Origin: Algoriphagus yeomjeoni
Lineage (GTDB): Bacteria; Bacteroidota; Bacteroidia; Cytophagales; Cyclobacteriaceae
Assembly: GCF_003259505.1 (NCBI RefSeq)
Contig: NZ_QLLK01000001.1
Location: forward strand, 62,001 to 126,000
Direction: 5' to 3'
DNA: 64,000 bases
Shown: positions 1 to 7,311 of the stretch, piece by piece
Layout: every line of letters starts with the position of its first letter
Position numbering within the stretch: the first letter of the stretch is position 1
Notes under the pieces: model-generated
Database searches by the model: none
Told to the model about the DNA's origin: nothing
The model's input: the letters and a program-made list of their open reading frames with translations, nothing else
Position numbers and translations under genes: made by a program

Positions 1-1
1 G

Positions 2-337
2 AAATGCTTTACCTCTACCACCACAAATGAGAAAGAATCGTATCCCAAATTTTCAAAGAGAATTGAATCTGGAAATCAATTTTTTAGGATTTGTTCTGAA
101 GAATTCATTTACCAAAAGGGTAGTTACTCTGAAGTAAAGATGCGGTCAGACTTAAAAATTTCTACGCTTTCGGATTTATATGTCTTTGAATCTAAAAGCA
201 AAAAATACGGAAAAATTAATGACAGTACCGTTTATATTATGATGCGAAATGAGATTGATTCAGTTTTCATTGCTGAAGGAATAGACGACAAATTGGTTAA
301 GATTTATACTGTGGAATGGATAGATAAGATTGAGTAG
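2..337 (+). CDS. C-terminal fragment of an unknown protein, 5' end outside the window
   Basis: The frame starting at base 2 is open from the left edge to the TAG at 335-337, giving at least 111 residues, so the ATG at 140 is probably internal and not the start. The fragment is rich in charged and polar residues, has no membrane segment and shows no motif that I recognise. The downstream gene starts about 76 bases later behind an AT-rich leader. I cannot assign a function. The continuous frame and Bacteroidota-like codon use suggest a real gene. The alternative is a short 65-residue gene beginning at 140. Confidence 0.55.
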   Translation, partial: KCFTSTTTNEKESYPKFSKRIESGNQFFRICSEEFIYQKGSYSEVKMRSDLKISTLSDLYVFESKSKKYGKINDSTVYIMMRNEIDSVFIAEGIDDKLVKIYTVEWIDKIE

Positions 338-413
338 TTGTATGTCTATAAAACCAATATTTTCGAAACAATTGAAAGATTACACGTATATTTAAATTAA
401 ACACGTGTCAATC

Positions 414-671
414 ATGAAAACCAAACTCACACTCACAGTAAAAAAGGAAATTGTAGAAAAAGCGAAGCAACAAGCTGCAAGTAGGGGAATTTCGCTCTCG
501 AAGATGTTTGAAGAGATTTTTGAAAAAGAAACTCCAGATTTGGAAAAAACTGAATCTCAATTAGCTGCTGAGAGACTTTTGAAAAGGTTAGAATCCATGG
601 AGCCAATGAAGGAGCAAAAGGAGTCTGACAAAGTTTTACTCACGCAGTTTTTGAAACAAAAATATGGTTAA
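414..671 (+). CDS. Antitoxin of a PIN-type toxin-antitoxin pair (DUF6364-like, ribbon-helix-helix type)
   Basis: This is a small 85-residue protein that should neutralise the toxin encoded next to it and probably autoregulates the operon. The N-terminus alternates lysine and hydrophobic residues in a short beta strand (KLTLTV). Two predicted helices follow, the second beginning at the ISLSKMFEE stretch, which is the usual ribbon-helix-helix DNA-binding arrangement. The charged C-terminal tail would wrap the toxin. A GTG at 405 is in frame three codons earlier, but ATG 414 gives the typical MKTKLTL start. The stop overlaps the start of the toxin gene by 8 bases, so the two are translationally coupled. 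The family name is from memory of similar proteins. Confidence 0.8.
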   Translation: MKTKLTLTVKKEIVEKAKQQAASRGISLSKMFEEIFEKETPDLEKTESQLAAERLLKRLESMEPMKEQKESDKVLLTQFLKQKYG

Positions 672-1074
672 GATTTTTTTGGATACCAATGTGGTTATTG
701 ATCTTATCGCCAAAAGGCAACCATTCTATGATGATGCCAAATTGTTTTTAAGCTTGGCTAAAAATGGATTAGCTCGCTTGTTTATTGCAGAAAGCAGTCT
801 TGGAAATATATACTATCTAGTTTTTGAAGTTTATAAAATCCCGCAAATAGAATTTTCTATGCATGATTTTATAACTCTTGGTGAAATAGTATCTGGAGGT
901 AAAGAGGTTATATATAAATCTCTGAATTCAGATTTCCAGGACAAAGAAGATGCGCTTCAGTACTTTACTGCCATCGAAAATAAAATGGATTTCCTAATTA
1001 CTCGTGACCTTAAGGACTTCAAAACAGCGAACCAAATTCCTGTTCTCACACCCAAACAATTTTTCTCAAGCTAA
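664..1074 (+). CDS. PIN-domain ribonuclease toxin (VapC-like)
   Basis: This is a 136-residue PIN-fold protein, expected to be an Mg-dependent RNase toxin of a type II toxin-antitoxin module. The acidic active-site set is visible: D7 in the LDTN motif, E43 after the first helical pair, D96 in KEDALQY, and D115 in LITRD with D118 nearby. Length and motif spacing fit the family. It overlaps the antitoxin by 8 bases, and its last bases overlap the 3' end of the opposite-strand gene at 1066. The RNA target cannot be told from sequence. Confidence 0.85.
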   Translation: MVKIFLDTNVVIDLIAKRQPFYDDAKLFLSLAKNGLARLFIAESSLGNIYYLVFEVYKIPQIEFSMHDFITLGEIVSGGKEVIYKSLNSDFQDKEDALQYFTAIENKMDFLITRDLKDFKTANQIPVLTPKQFFSS

Positions 1075-1299
1075 ATCTCTTCTCCGCATTTCAGGCTCAT
1101 CCTGATACCATTGTTCTTCAAAAGTTTCTTTTACGATCACATCTGCAATCAGCACTGACCACACCATCCACAAGACCAAAGCTGGGCCTGCCAAGAAAAG
1201 CAGCCAAATCAGAAACATACTTAAATTGAATTGTATAGCGGTGACGAATATGATTAACGCACCAGTGACTATACCCACGGCTCCAAAGTAGTTTTTCAT
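1066..1299 (-). CDS. Small membrane protein of unknown function
   Basis: This 77-residue protein has two strongly hydrophobic segments at about residues 5-25 and 28-52. A short acidic/arginine-rich tail follows and is likely cytoplasmic. It has no signal peptidase site and no recognised motif. It is transcribed towards vapC and its stop lies inside the vapC 3' end (9-base overlap). The hydrophobic pattern and clean ATG start support a real gene, but no homologous family comes to mind. Confidence 0.6.
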   Translation of the reverse strand: MKNYFGAVGIVTGALIIFVTAIQFNLSMFLIWLLFLAGPALVLWMVWSVLIADVIVKETFEEQWYQDEPEMRRRDLA

Positions 1300-1452
1300 A
1301 ATTTTTGAGTTTTTATTCCATTTACTAAACTACCACACCCTTCTGTTTGTTACTTAACCTGTCGGAGTCAATAATATTCCACTAAATTGAATTACAAGGC
1401 TTTCCGGCTAAGTGAAGTTTGACAAGAGTTGCCTTGGTTACCATAAAACCAA

Positions 1453-1488
1453 AGTCTTGTGTCTTGATTCTAGCATCTAATATCTAAC
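1453..1488. repeat. Degenerate intergenic TCTTG/ATCTAA-type repeat
   Basis: A short low-complexity stretch just before the VWA gene contains TCTTGTGTCTTGATTCTA followed by repeated ATCTAA words. The 11-mer TCTTGATTCTA at 1462-1472 recurs exactly in inverse orientation at 41056-41066 upstream of rpiB. This suggests a dispersed intergenic element and not chance. Confidence 0.5.
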
Positions 1489-1489
1489 A

Positions 1490-2590
1490 ATGAAAGGATT
1501 TCGATTTACTCAGTTCGTACCCACTCAGGATCCTGAGAAAAATACGTTTGAAAATCTGCTGAATATATTTTTGCAACTCGTCACCATGACCGGTGGGGAT
1601 GTAGCCGAAGCACTAAGTTGGCTGACCAACTTGGACAATCGCTATCAGATGACCAATCCCAATTATGGTATCGGCGACTTCATTGAGGATTTAAAAAGTA
1701 AGGGTTACCTGACCGAGGAAAACCGAAAAGGTGAATTCAAGGTCACTGGAAAAGCGGAGCAAACGATTCGAAAGTCAGCTTTGGAAGAGATTTTCGGCAA
1801 ACTCAAGCGCGGAAAATCCGGTCAGCACAAAACCACACATTCAGGACAAGGAGAAGAGCGTGGCACAGATCGCCGAGCTTATGAATTTGGAGATAATCTG
1901 GATCAGATTGCTTTGACGGATTCTTTGAGAAATGCCCAGGCAAATCATGGTTTTGGTGGAGATTATTTGCTTACAGAAGATGACTTGGAAGTGGTGGAAA
2001 ATGAATTTCGATCACAGACATCTACGGTGCTGATGATAGATATTTCTCACTCTATGATTTTGTATGGGGAAGATAGAATCACTCCCGCGAAGAAAGTAGC
2101 CATGGCTTTGGCAGAACTGATCAAAACCCGATATCCAAAAGATACGCTTGACATTATCGTCTTCGGAAATGACGCTTGGCAGATAGAAATCAAAGACTTG
2201 CCTTATCTGCAAGTTGGTCCTTATCATACGAATACTGTTGCTGGATTAGAGTTGGCAATGGATTTATTGCGAAGAAGAAAGAACCCAAATAAGCAGATTT
2301 TCATGATTACCGATGGAAAACCGACTTGTTTGAAAGTGGGAATTAAATATTACAAAAATGCTTTTGGCATTGATAGCAAAATTCTTTCTGAGACACTGAA
2401 GCTTGCTGCTCAATGCCGAAAATTGAAAATACCGGTGACTACTTTTATGATTGCTTCTGATCCTTACCTGAAGGAATTTGTAAAGGAATTTACCAAAGTA
2501 AATAACGGGAATGCCTACTACAGTAGCTTGAAAGGGCTCGGCGACCTGATTTTTGAAGATTATAGACGAAATAGAACGAAACGCTTTTAA
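1490..2590 (+). CDS. VWA-domain protein (Mg-chelatase subunit D-like), partner of the AAA+ ATPase downstream
   Basis: This is a 366-residue soluble protein. Residues 1-165 are a helical, charged N-terminal region. A von Willebrand A domain follows at about 175-350, with a metal-ion-dependent adhesion site of the D-x-S-x-S type (D184, S186, S188) and the later ITDGKPT element. It lies 5 bases upstream of the AAA+ gene. VWA/MoxR-type pairs commonly act together as chaperone-like or metal-insertion machines, with the ATPase remodelling a client that the VWA protein recruits. No chlorophyll or cobalamin genes are nearby, so a true magnesium chelatase role is unlikely. The client is unknown. Confidence 0.85.
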   Translation: MKGFRFTQFVPTQDPEKNTFENLLNIFLQLVTMTGGDVAEALSWLTNLDNRYQMTNPNYGIGDFIEDLKSKGYLTEENRKGEFKVTGKAEQTIRKSALEEIFGKLKRGKSGQHKTTHSGQGEERGTDRRAYEFGDNLDQIALTDSLRNAQANHGFGGDYLLTEDDLEVVENEFRSQTSTVLMIDISHSMILYGEDRITPAKKVAMALAELIKTRYPKDTLDIIVFGNDAWQIEIKDLPYLQVGPYHTNTVAGLELAMDLLRRRKNPNKQIFMITDGKPTCLKVGIKYYKNAFGIDSKILSETLKLAAQCRKLKIPVTTFMIASDPYLKEFVKEFTKVNNGNAYYSSLKGLGDLIFEDYRRNRTKRF

Positions 2591-2595
2591 GCAAT

Positions 2596-4119
2596 ATGGA
2601 CTACCAAAAACTGACACCAAAAGAACTCACCCAGATAAAAACCCTCGGCCAACTCAAAGCTGCTGGCTACGAATCAAAATCCATCAAAGAAGAACTTCGC
2701 GACAACTTGATCCTGAAAATCAAGCGAAAGGAAAACGTATTTGAAGGAATCTGGGGATATGAGGATACGGTAATTCCCGACATTGAGCGGGCGATTCTCT
2801 CTAGACATAATATCAATTTACTTGGTCTGAGAGGGCAGGCGAAAACGAGAATTGCCAGAATGATGACACATCTTTTGGATGAGTACGTTCCAGTGGTTTT
2901 TGGAGCTGAGTTGAATGATGATCCATTACAGCCTTTGACTTCTTATGCCAAGGATCTGATCGAGGAAAAAGGTGATAACACGCCAATCGGGTGGTGGCAT
3001 AGAGATGATCGCTACACCGAGAAATTAGCGACTCCGGATGTATCGGTTGCTGATTTGATCGGGGATGTGGATCCTATCAAGGCTGCCACGATGAAGCTAA
3101 GTTATAACGATGAACGTGTGATCCACTATGGTTTGGTACCAAGGTCCCATCGCTCCATATTCGTGATCAATGAGCTACCCGATTTGCAAGCCAGAATTCA
3201 GGTTGCCTTGTTCAATATTTTGCAGGAAGGCGATATTCAGATTCGTGGGTTCAAACTGAGATTGCCATTGGATATTCAGTTTGTGTTCACTGCCAATCCC
3301 GAGGATTATACCAATAGAGGAAGTATAGTAACCCCACTGAAGGATAGAATTGAAAGTCAGATTATTACGCATTATCCGAAATCCATCGAGATAGGACGAA
3401 GAATTACTGCGCAGGAAGCGAACCTGAAAGGCAAGCCTGTCGATAACATCCACGTGCCTGAGTTGATGAAGGATTTAATCGAGCAAATTGCCATAGAGGC
3501 TAGAGGCTCGGAATATGTGGATGAGAAAAGTGGTGTTTCAGCTCGATTAACGATCTCGGCCTATGAGAATTTGATCTCTGCTGCTGAGCGAAGAATGTAT
3601 ATGAATGGAGAAAGCAATACCATAGTTCGGATAGCTGATCTGATCGGAGTCATCCCTGCGATTACCGGGAAGGTAGAATTGGTCTATGAAGGTGAGCAAG
3701 AAGGTGCAGGTTTGGTAGCTTACAATTTGATAGGTAAAGCTATTCGCTCGCAGTTTGTGAATTATTTTCCATCTCCAGAGCAGAAGAAAAAGGAAAAAAA
3801 TGGCAATCCATATGTGATCCCTTTGGCTTGGTTTGGAGAGGGGAATGAACTGGATATTTTAGCATCACAGGCAGATAAAGATTACAAGACTTCCTTGCAA
3901 TCTGTCCCTGGTTTGGAGGAAGTGGTCACTCAGTTAGTGAAAGAAGTACCAGAAAAGGAGAAGGAATTCTTTATGGAATTTGCACTTCATGGATTGGCGG
4001 AATTCTCTCAGCTGAGCAAAAAAGTGTTGGATACTGGATTACAATTTAAAGACTTGTTCAGCTCCATGTTCGATATGGGGCCAGGGGATGAGGATGATTT
4101 CGAGGAAGATGATTTGTAG
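2596..4119 (+). CDS. AAA+ ATPase of the MoxR/Mg-chelatase (ChlI-like) group
   Basis: This 507-residue AAA+ protein pairs with the VWA protein just upstream. A P-loop of GxxGxxKT form (GLRGQAKT, K83) follows a short helical N-terminus. The Walker B position reads IFVINELPDL, with N192 where an aspartate is usual and the catalytic glutamate E193 retained. A sensor-1-like FTANPEDY and a helical AAA lid follow. The C-terminus is acidic (EDDFEEDDL). The substitution may alter Mg binding or be a family trait. It is cytoplasmic, probably an oligomeric remodelling ATPase with an unknown client. Transcription ends at a strong terminator at 4144. Confidence 0.87.
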   Translation: MDYQKLTPKELTQIKTLGQLKAAGYESKSIKEELRDNLILKIKRKENVFEGIWGYEDTVIPDIERAILSRHNINLLGLRGQAKTRIARMMTHLLDEYVPVVFGAELNDDPLQPLTSYAKDLIEEKGDNTPIGWWHRDDRYTEKLATPDVSVADLIGDVDPIKAATMKLSYNDERVIHYGLVPRSHRSIFVINELPDLQARIQVALFNILQEGDIQIRGFKLRLPLDIQFVFTANPEDYTNRGSIVTPLKDRIESQIITHYPKSIEIGRRITAQEANLKGKPVDNIHVPELMKDLIEQIAIEARGSEYVDEKSGVSARLTISAYENLISAAERRMYMNGESNTIVRIADLIGVIPAITGKVELVYEGEQEGAGLVAYNLIGKAIRSQFVNYFPSPEQKKKEKNGNPYVIPLAWFGEGNELDILASQADKDYKTSLQSVPGLEEVVTQLVKEVPEKEKEFFMEFALHGLAEFSQLSKKVLDTGLQFKDLFSSMFDMGPGDEDDFEEDDL

Positions 4120-4143
4120 GATTTAGAACCGCAAGCCTCAGAG

Positions 4144-4179
4144 GGCGCAAAGTTTTGTTTTTGAACTTTGCGCCTTTTA
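4144..4179 (+). terminator. Rho-independent terminator after the VWA/AAA+ operon
   Basis: There is an 11-bp perfect stem (4144-4154 with 4164-4174, GGCGCAAAGTT arm) with a 9-base loop, followed by a TTTTAT tract. It sits 25 bases after the AAA+ stop. Confidence 0.85.
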
Positions 4180-4292
4180 TGTTTTCAGGCTAATTCAATT
4201 TTACAGAGCTATGGCAACTTATATTTATGAGCAAGACTGAATTCCAGTAGTGTGCTTTTTCGTAAATTAGGTGGAATAAAAAATATACTTAT

Positions 4293-4541
4293 ATGAGTGT
4301 TGCAGAAATTAAACTTGATTTGATCACCTGGCTTTCCAAATTGGAAGACACCAAGGCAATAGATGATATAGCTCAAATAAAGAAGCAATTCATAGAAGAT
4401 CAGTACCATAAATCACTAAAGCCGATGAGCATGGATGAGTTGCGGGACAGTTTAGCTGAAGCTGAAGTTGATTATGCAAACGGCCGAATTGTTTCCCAAG
4501 AGGAGTTGGAAGAAAGGATCAAAAAAGGGAAAATTTTATGA
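4293..4541 (+). CDS. Antitoxin of a RelE/ParE-type toxin-antitoxin pair
   Basis: This small acidic 82-residue helical protein directly precedes a RelE/ParE-fold toxin and overlaps it by 4 bases (ATGA). The C-terminal part (MDELRDSLAEAEVDYANG...QEELEERIKKGK) is amphipathic and likely binds the toxin. The N-terminal half has helical hydrophobic spacing but no clear DNA-binding motif. The assignment rests on size, position and coupling to the toxin. Similar small acidic helical antitoxins are frequent in Bacteroidota. Confidence 0.8.
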   Translation: MSVAEIKLDLITWLSKLEDTKAIDDIAQIKKQFIEDQYHKSLKPMSMDELRDSLAEAEVDYANGRIVSQEELEERIKKGKIL

Positions 4542-4840
4542 AAATTGTCTGGTCTAAGAGAGCATTAAAAGACCTTGAAATAATTTTTGAATTTTATGCA
4601 TTCTCCGCTTCAATAAGTGTAGCACAAAAGATAACAGGTAAGTTGGTTGAGAAAGTAAAGATTTTGACATCTTATCCTGAAATGGGGGTAGTGGAGGACT
4701 GGGGTTTTGAAGTTCCTTTTGAGTATCGATCTTTGATAGAAGGGAATTATAAAATCATTTATCGTATCGTTGATGAAAAAGTCATTTTGATCTCAAGAGT
4801 ATTTGATACACGGATGGATCCAAAAAAGAAGAGGATTTGA
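4538..4840 (+). CDS. RelE/ParE superfamily toxin
   Basis: This basic 100-residue protein has the RelE/ParE layout: an N-terminal strand with WSKRALKDLE, two helices with an ITGKLVEKVKIL stretch, a YPEMGVVED segment, then the beta sheet EYRSLIEGNYKIIYRI and a final strand ILISRVFDTR. ParE members poison gyrase and RelE members cleave mRNA on ribosomes. The sequence alone does not decide between them, though the YRSLIEGNYKIIYRI type is often called ParE-like. It overlaps the antitoxin start by 4 bases and ends just before an intergenic repeat. Confidence 0.85.
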   Translation: MKIVWSKRALKDLEIIFEFYAFSASISVAQKITGKLVEKVKILTSYPEMGVVEDWGFEVPFEYRSLIEGNYKIIYRIVDEKVILISRVFDTRMDPKKKRI

Positions 4841-4894
4841 TCAGGGGAATCTAAATGTGATATGAATTTTTCCGGGGATACCCCCTATATTTTT

Positions 4895-4940
4895 CTAATC
4901 AGCGATTATCTGCGAAATGATTAGCGTAAATCTGCGGGAA
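4895..4940. repeat. Intergenic ATCAGCG/ATCTGCG repeat
   Basis: The stretch holds two imperfect copies of an AATCAGCG-type word and two of an ATCTGCG-type word. I recognise it as a dispersed low-complexity sequence common between genes in Cytophagales. It lies between the toxin gene and the end of the DUF1304 gene. A short GGGG-ATA-CCCC hairpin with a following T-rich tract at 4874-4894 may end the toxin-antitoxin transcript. Confidence 0.45.
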
Positions 4941-4944
4941 AATT

Positions 4945-5307
4945 TTACTTCAAGTGGAGTAAAATGAGTGCGATCAGTGCCGGTAATCCCTGCACCCAAA
5001 AGATTTTTTTGCTGGCGGTCAGTGCACCAAAAATTCCAGCTACCAATACACAGCTTAGAAAAAATACAGCAATATAAAACGACCAGTTTGGATCCTCAAT
5101 CAGCAGGGACCAGACCAATCCTGCCACTAGAAAACCGTTATACAACCCCTGATTGGCTGCAAGACCCTTGGTTTTAGGAAATAGTTCTGCAGGCATGGAC
5201 TTGAACGTTTTTCGTCCTATAGTTTCCCAAGCAAACATTTCGAAGTATAAAAAGTAGAGATGAAGAGCGGCAATGCCGCCAATGAGGATCTTAGTGAGGA
5301 TTTCCAT
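4945..5307 (-). CDS. DUF1304 family integral membrane protein
   Basis: This 120-residue protein has about four hydrophobic helices (roughly residues 4-20, 55-70, 75-92 and 100-118). It carries the family-typical run around FEMFAWET and the GLAANQGLYNGFLVAGL segment. Members are small inner-membrane proteins without an established biochemical role. It stands alone on the minus strand. The family assignment from sequence feel is fairly strong, but the function is unknown. Confidence 0.8.
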   Translation of the reverse strand: MEILTKILIGGIAALHLYFLYFEMFAWETIGRKTFKSMPAELFPKTKGLAANQGLYNGFLVAGLVWSLLIEDPNWSFYIAVFFLSCVLVAGIFGALTASKKIFWVQGLPALIALILLHLK

Positions 5308-5353
5308 AACTCTTTAGATTTTAGCCAATCTACTCATTTATAAAATCGCTTAA

Positions 5354-5400
5354 AACATTATGATTCTGAAAACTGATCACTGAGACTGTAAACTGATCTC
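5354..5400. repeat. Degenerate AAACTGATC-type intergenic repeat
   Basis: Imperfect repeats of an AAACTGATC word separate the DUF1304 gene from the methyltransferase gene. The stretch resembles the AACTGA-rich spacers common in this phylum. No coding potential is seen. Confidence 0.4.
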
Positions 5401-5401
5401 C

Positions 5402-5409
5402 TATCTTTG
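5402..5409 (+). promoter_or_regulatory. Candidate -7 promoter element TATCTTTG
   Basis: This is an exact TAnnTTTG match, the Bacteroidota -7 element, only four bases before the ATG at 5414. A clear -33 TTTG is not visible at the expected spacing. If used, the transcript would be leaderless or nearly so. Confidence 0.45.
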
Positions 5410-5413
5410 CCCC

Positions 5414-6790
5414 ATGCCAGAATCCAACCTCCCCACCGACTTTGAGACTCAAATGCTCAAGCTACTCGGTCAAGCCGAATTTGAGCAATTTAAACAAGCA
5501 ATTAACAAACCTTCCCGCACCTCTGTCAGATTAAATTCTGCCAAGACTTTTTCTCTTAACTGGGCAAACTCCTCCATCCCTTGGTCTGAAACTGGTTTTT
5601 TTCTCGAAGAGAGGCCATCTTTTACCTTAGATCCGGCGATTCACGCTGGGGCCTATTATGTGCAGGAAGCATCTTCGATGTTCATCGAACACATTCTAAA
5701 TTCCTTGGAAATTCCCAAAGGAATCTACCTTGATCTGGCCGCAGCACCTGGAGGAAAATCCACGCTGCTCTCCGGCTATTTGGGTGATGAGGGAATGCTG
5801 GTTGCCAATGAAGTAATTCAGCCAAGAGCGCAAATTCTGAAGGAAAATATCATCAAATGGGGACTTGGAAATGCTTTGGTAACCAATAATGACCCTGATC
5901 ACTTTGCACCCTTGGAAGGGTTTTTTGATCTAGTGGTAGTGGACGCTCCCTGCTCTGGCGAGGGGATGTTTCGCAAAGATCCGCAGGCGCGCGAAGAATG
6001 GTCTGTGGATAACGTTCAGCTTTGTTCGGCACGTCAGAAGCGGATTATGGATCAGGCAGGAGCGTTGGTGAAGGCTGATGGGTATTTGATCTACAGCACT
6101 TGCACTTTTAATGAGCAGGAAAACGAGGATATGATTCAGTTTTTGACTGAGGAGTTTTCCTATGAACCCGTTCGAATTCCGTTGGATGCCGCTTGGAAAA
6201 TAAAAGAAACTCAGGTAGAAGTTGATGGTAAAACCTATTACGGTTACCGTTTTTTTCCACACTTAGTGGAAGGAGAAGGTTTTTTTATTACCATTTTGAA
6301 GCGCTCAAGTGAGGCTTACATTCAGGAGCCAAAACGTGTTAAAGACTTTAAGCATCCGTATTTGAAGGAGGTTTTTAATCGGGAATCAAGTGAGTTGGAT
6401 GAAGAGTTGGGGTTTGATGGTAATGGGAAATATTACACACTGAATGATTCCTTTTTTAGAATTTCGAAGGATTGGAATTTACACTTTCAGAAGATTTCAC
6501 AGCATTTGAGTTTGAAGTATTTCGGTGTAGAGATTGGTAAAAAACAGAAAAGTGACTGGATTCCTACGCACGAATGGGCTTTATCCACACTACCTAAAAA
6601 GGACTTCCCTTCTCATGAGCTTTCGGAAACTGAAGCCATTGAATTTTTGCGTAAAAATGAGTTTGAAATGCCTGATTTACCAGTTGGCTGGGTGTTGATA
6701 ACTTTCAAAAACCTTCCGCTAGGTTGGATCAAAAATCTCGGAAACCGTGTGAATAACTATTATCCGAAGGAGTGGAGGATAAGGATGTAA
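5414..6790 (+). CDS. RsmF/NOL1-NOP2-Sun family rRNA (cytosine-C5)-methyltransferase
   Basis: This 458-residue SAM-dependent enzyme should make 5-methylcytosine in rRNA. A family N-terminal region (TSVRLNSAKT) leads to the SAM-binding motif I LDLAAAPGGKST at about 107-118. Two catalytic cysteines follow: C180 in DAPCSGEGMF and C230 in YSTCTF. The nucleophile is normally the TCT cysteine, and the PCS cysteine helps release product. The C-terminal 150 residues resemble the RsmF-type RNA-binding extension, including the GWVLITFKNLPLGWIKNLG stretch. The gene is apparently monocistronic. The exact target nucleotide cannot be inferred. Confidence 0.9.
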   Translation: MPESNLPTDFETQMLKLLGQAEFEQFKQAINKPSRTSVRLNSAKTFSLNWANSSIPWSETGFFLEERPSFTLDPAIHAGAYYVQEASSMFIEHILNSLEIPKGIYLDLAAAPGGKSTLLSGYLGDEGMLVANEVIQPRAQILKENIIKWGLGNALVTNNDPDHFAPLEGFFDLVVVDAPCSGEGMFRKDPQAREEWSVDNVQLCSARQKRIMDQAGALVKADGYLIYSTCTFNEQENEDMIQFLTEEFSYEPVRIPLDAAWKIKETQVEVDGKTYYGYRFFPHLVEGEGFFITILKRSSEAYIQEPKRVKDFKHPYLKEVFNRESSELDEELGFDGNGKYYTLNDSFFRISKDWNLHFQKISQHLSLKYFGVEIGKKQKSDWIPTHEWALSTLPKKDFPSHELSETEAIEFLRKNEFEMPDLPVGWVLITFKNLPLGWIKNLGNRVNNYYPKEWRIRM

Positions 6791-6830
6791 AGTTTGAAGT
6801 GAACGGTCTAAAGTCTAAAGGATTAAGGTT

Positions 6831-7166
6831 TTAAACCTCCTCAAGAACGGACTCTCCTGCTGAGCAGTCTCCTGAAGTCCATTGCCAAGTTTCGTGGAGG
6901 CGAATTTTGCCATTTTCTAAGACTTCAGGCTTCGATTGACAGATTCCAGTCATCAGTTCACCTGCCGTATTTAGCTGTTGATAGCGCATGTTTATATTCC
7001 CAGCTTCGTCTACCAAAGCGATCAGGTGACCTTTTATTATTTTCCCCCCAGAATAAATACAGGTGAGCACATTTTCATCCTGTTTGTAGTGGAAAAGTGT
7101 TTCTGCTGAGGTCTCTCCATTTTCAGAATTGCTTATTGGGCGAAAGGTTTTGTTGTTGTAGTTCAT
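6831..7166 (-). CDS. Small conserved protein often mislabelled N-acetylglutamate synthase
   Basis: This 111-residue soluble protein starts MNYNNKTFRPISNSENGETS and is built of beta-strand-like segments (FHYKQDENVLTCIYSGG, GHLIALVDEAGNINMRYQ). I recognise it as a small conserved family that databases sometimes call 'n-acetylglutamate synthase'. It is far too short for that enzyme and lacks any GNAT or amino-acid-kinase motif. The real function is unknown. It may be a lipocalin-like or single-sheet binding protein, which is only a guess from the strand pattern. It is divergent from the M1 peptidase gene. Confidence 0.75.
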   Translation of the reverse strand: MNYNNKTFRPISNSENGETSAETLFHYKQDENVLTCIYSGGKIIKGHLIALVDEAGNINMRYQQLNTAGELMTGICQSKPEVLENGKIRLHETWQWTSGDCSAGESVLEEV

Positions 7167-7311
7167 CGAAATCGTACAGTGACTGGTTTGGATTGAGCAG
7201 GGTTTGGGGCAGGCTCTTCACTAAAATTAAGTCCTTTCGTGGAAATGTATAGCTTTTCAATAAATCCTTCCAAGTATCTTGTGAATTCAAATCCCAAATT
7301 TCGATTTTGCC

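Noticed and set aside
1490..4119. True magnesium or cobalt chelatase subunits
   Set aside because: No chlorophyll, bacteriochlorophyll or cobalamin genes are nearby, and the third subunit is missing. A general VWA/MoxR pair fits better.
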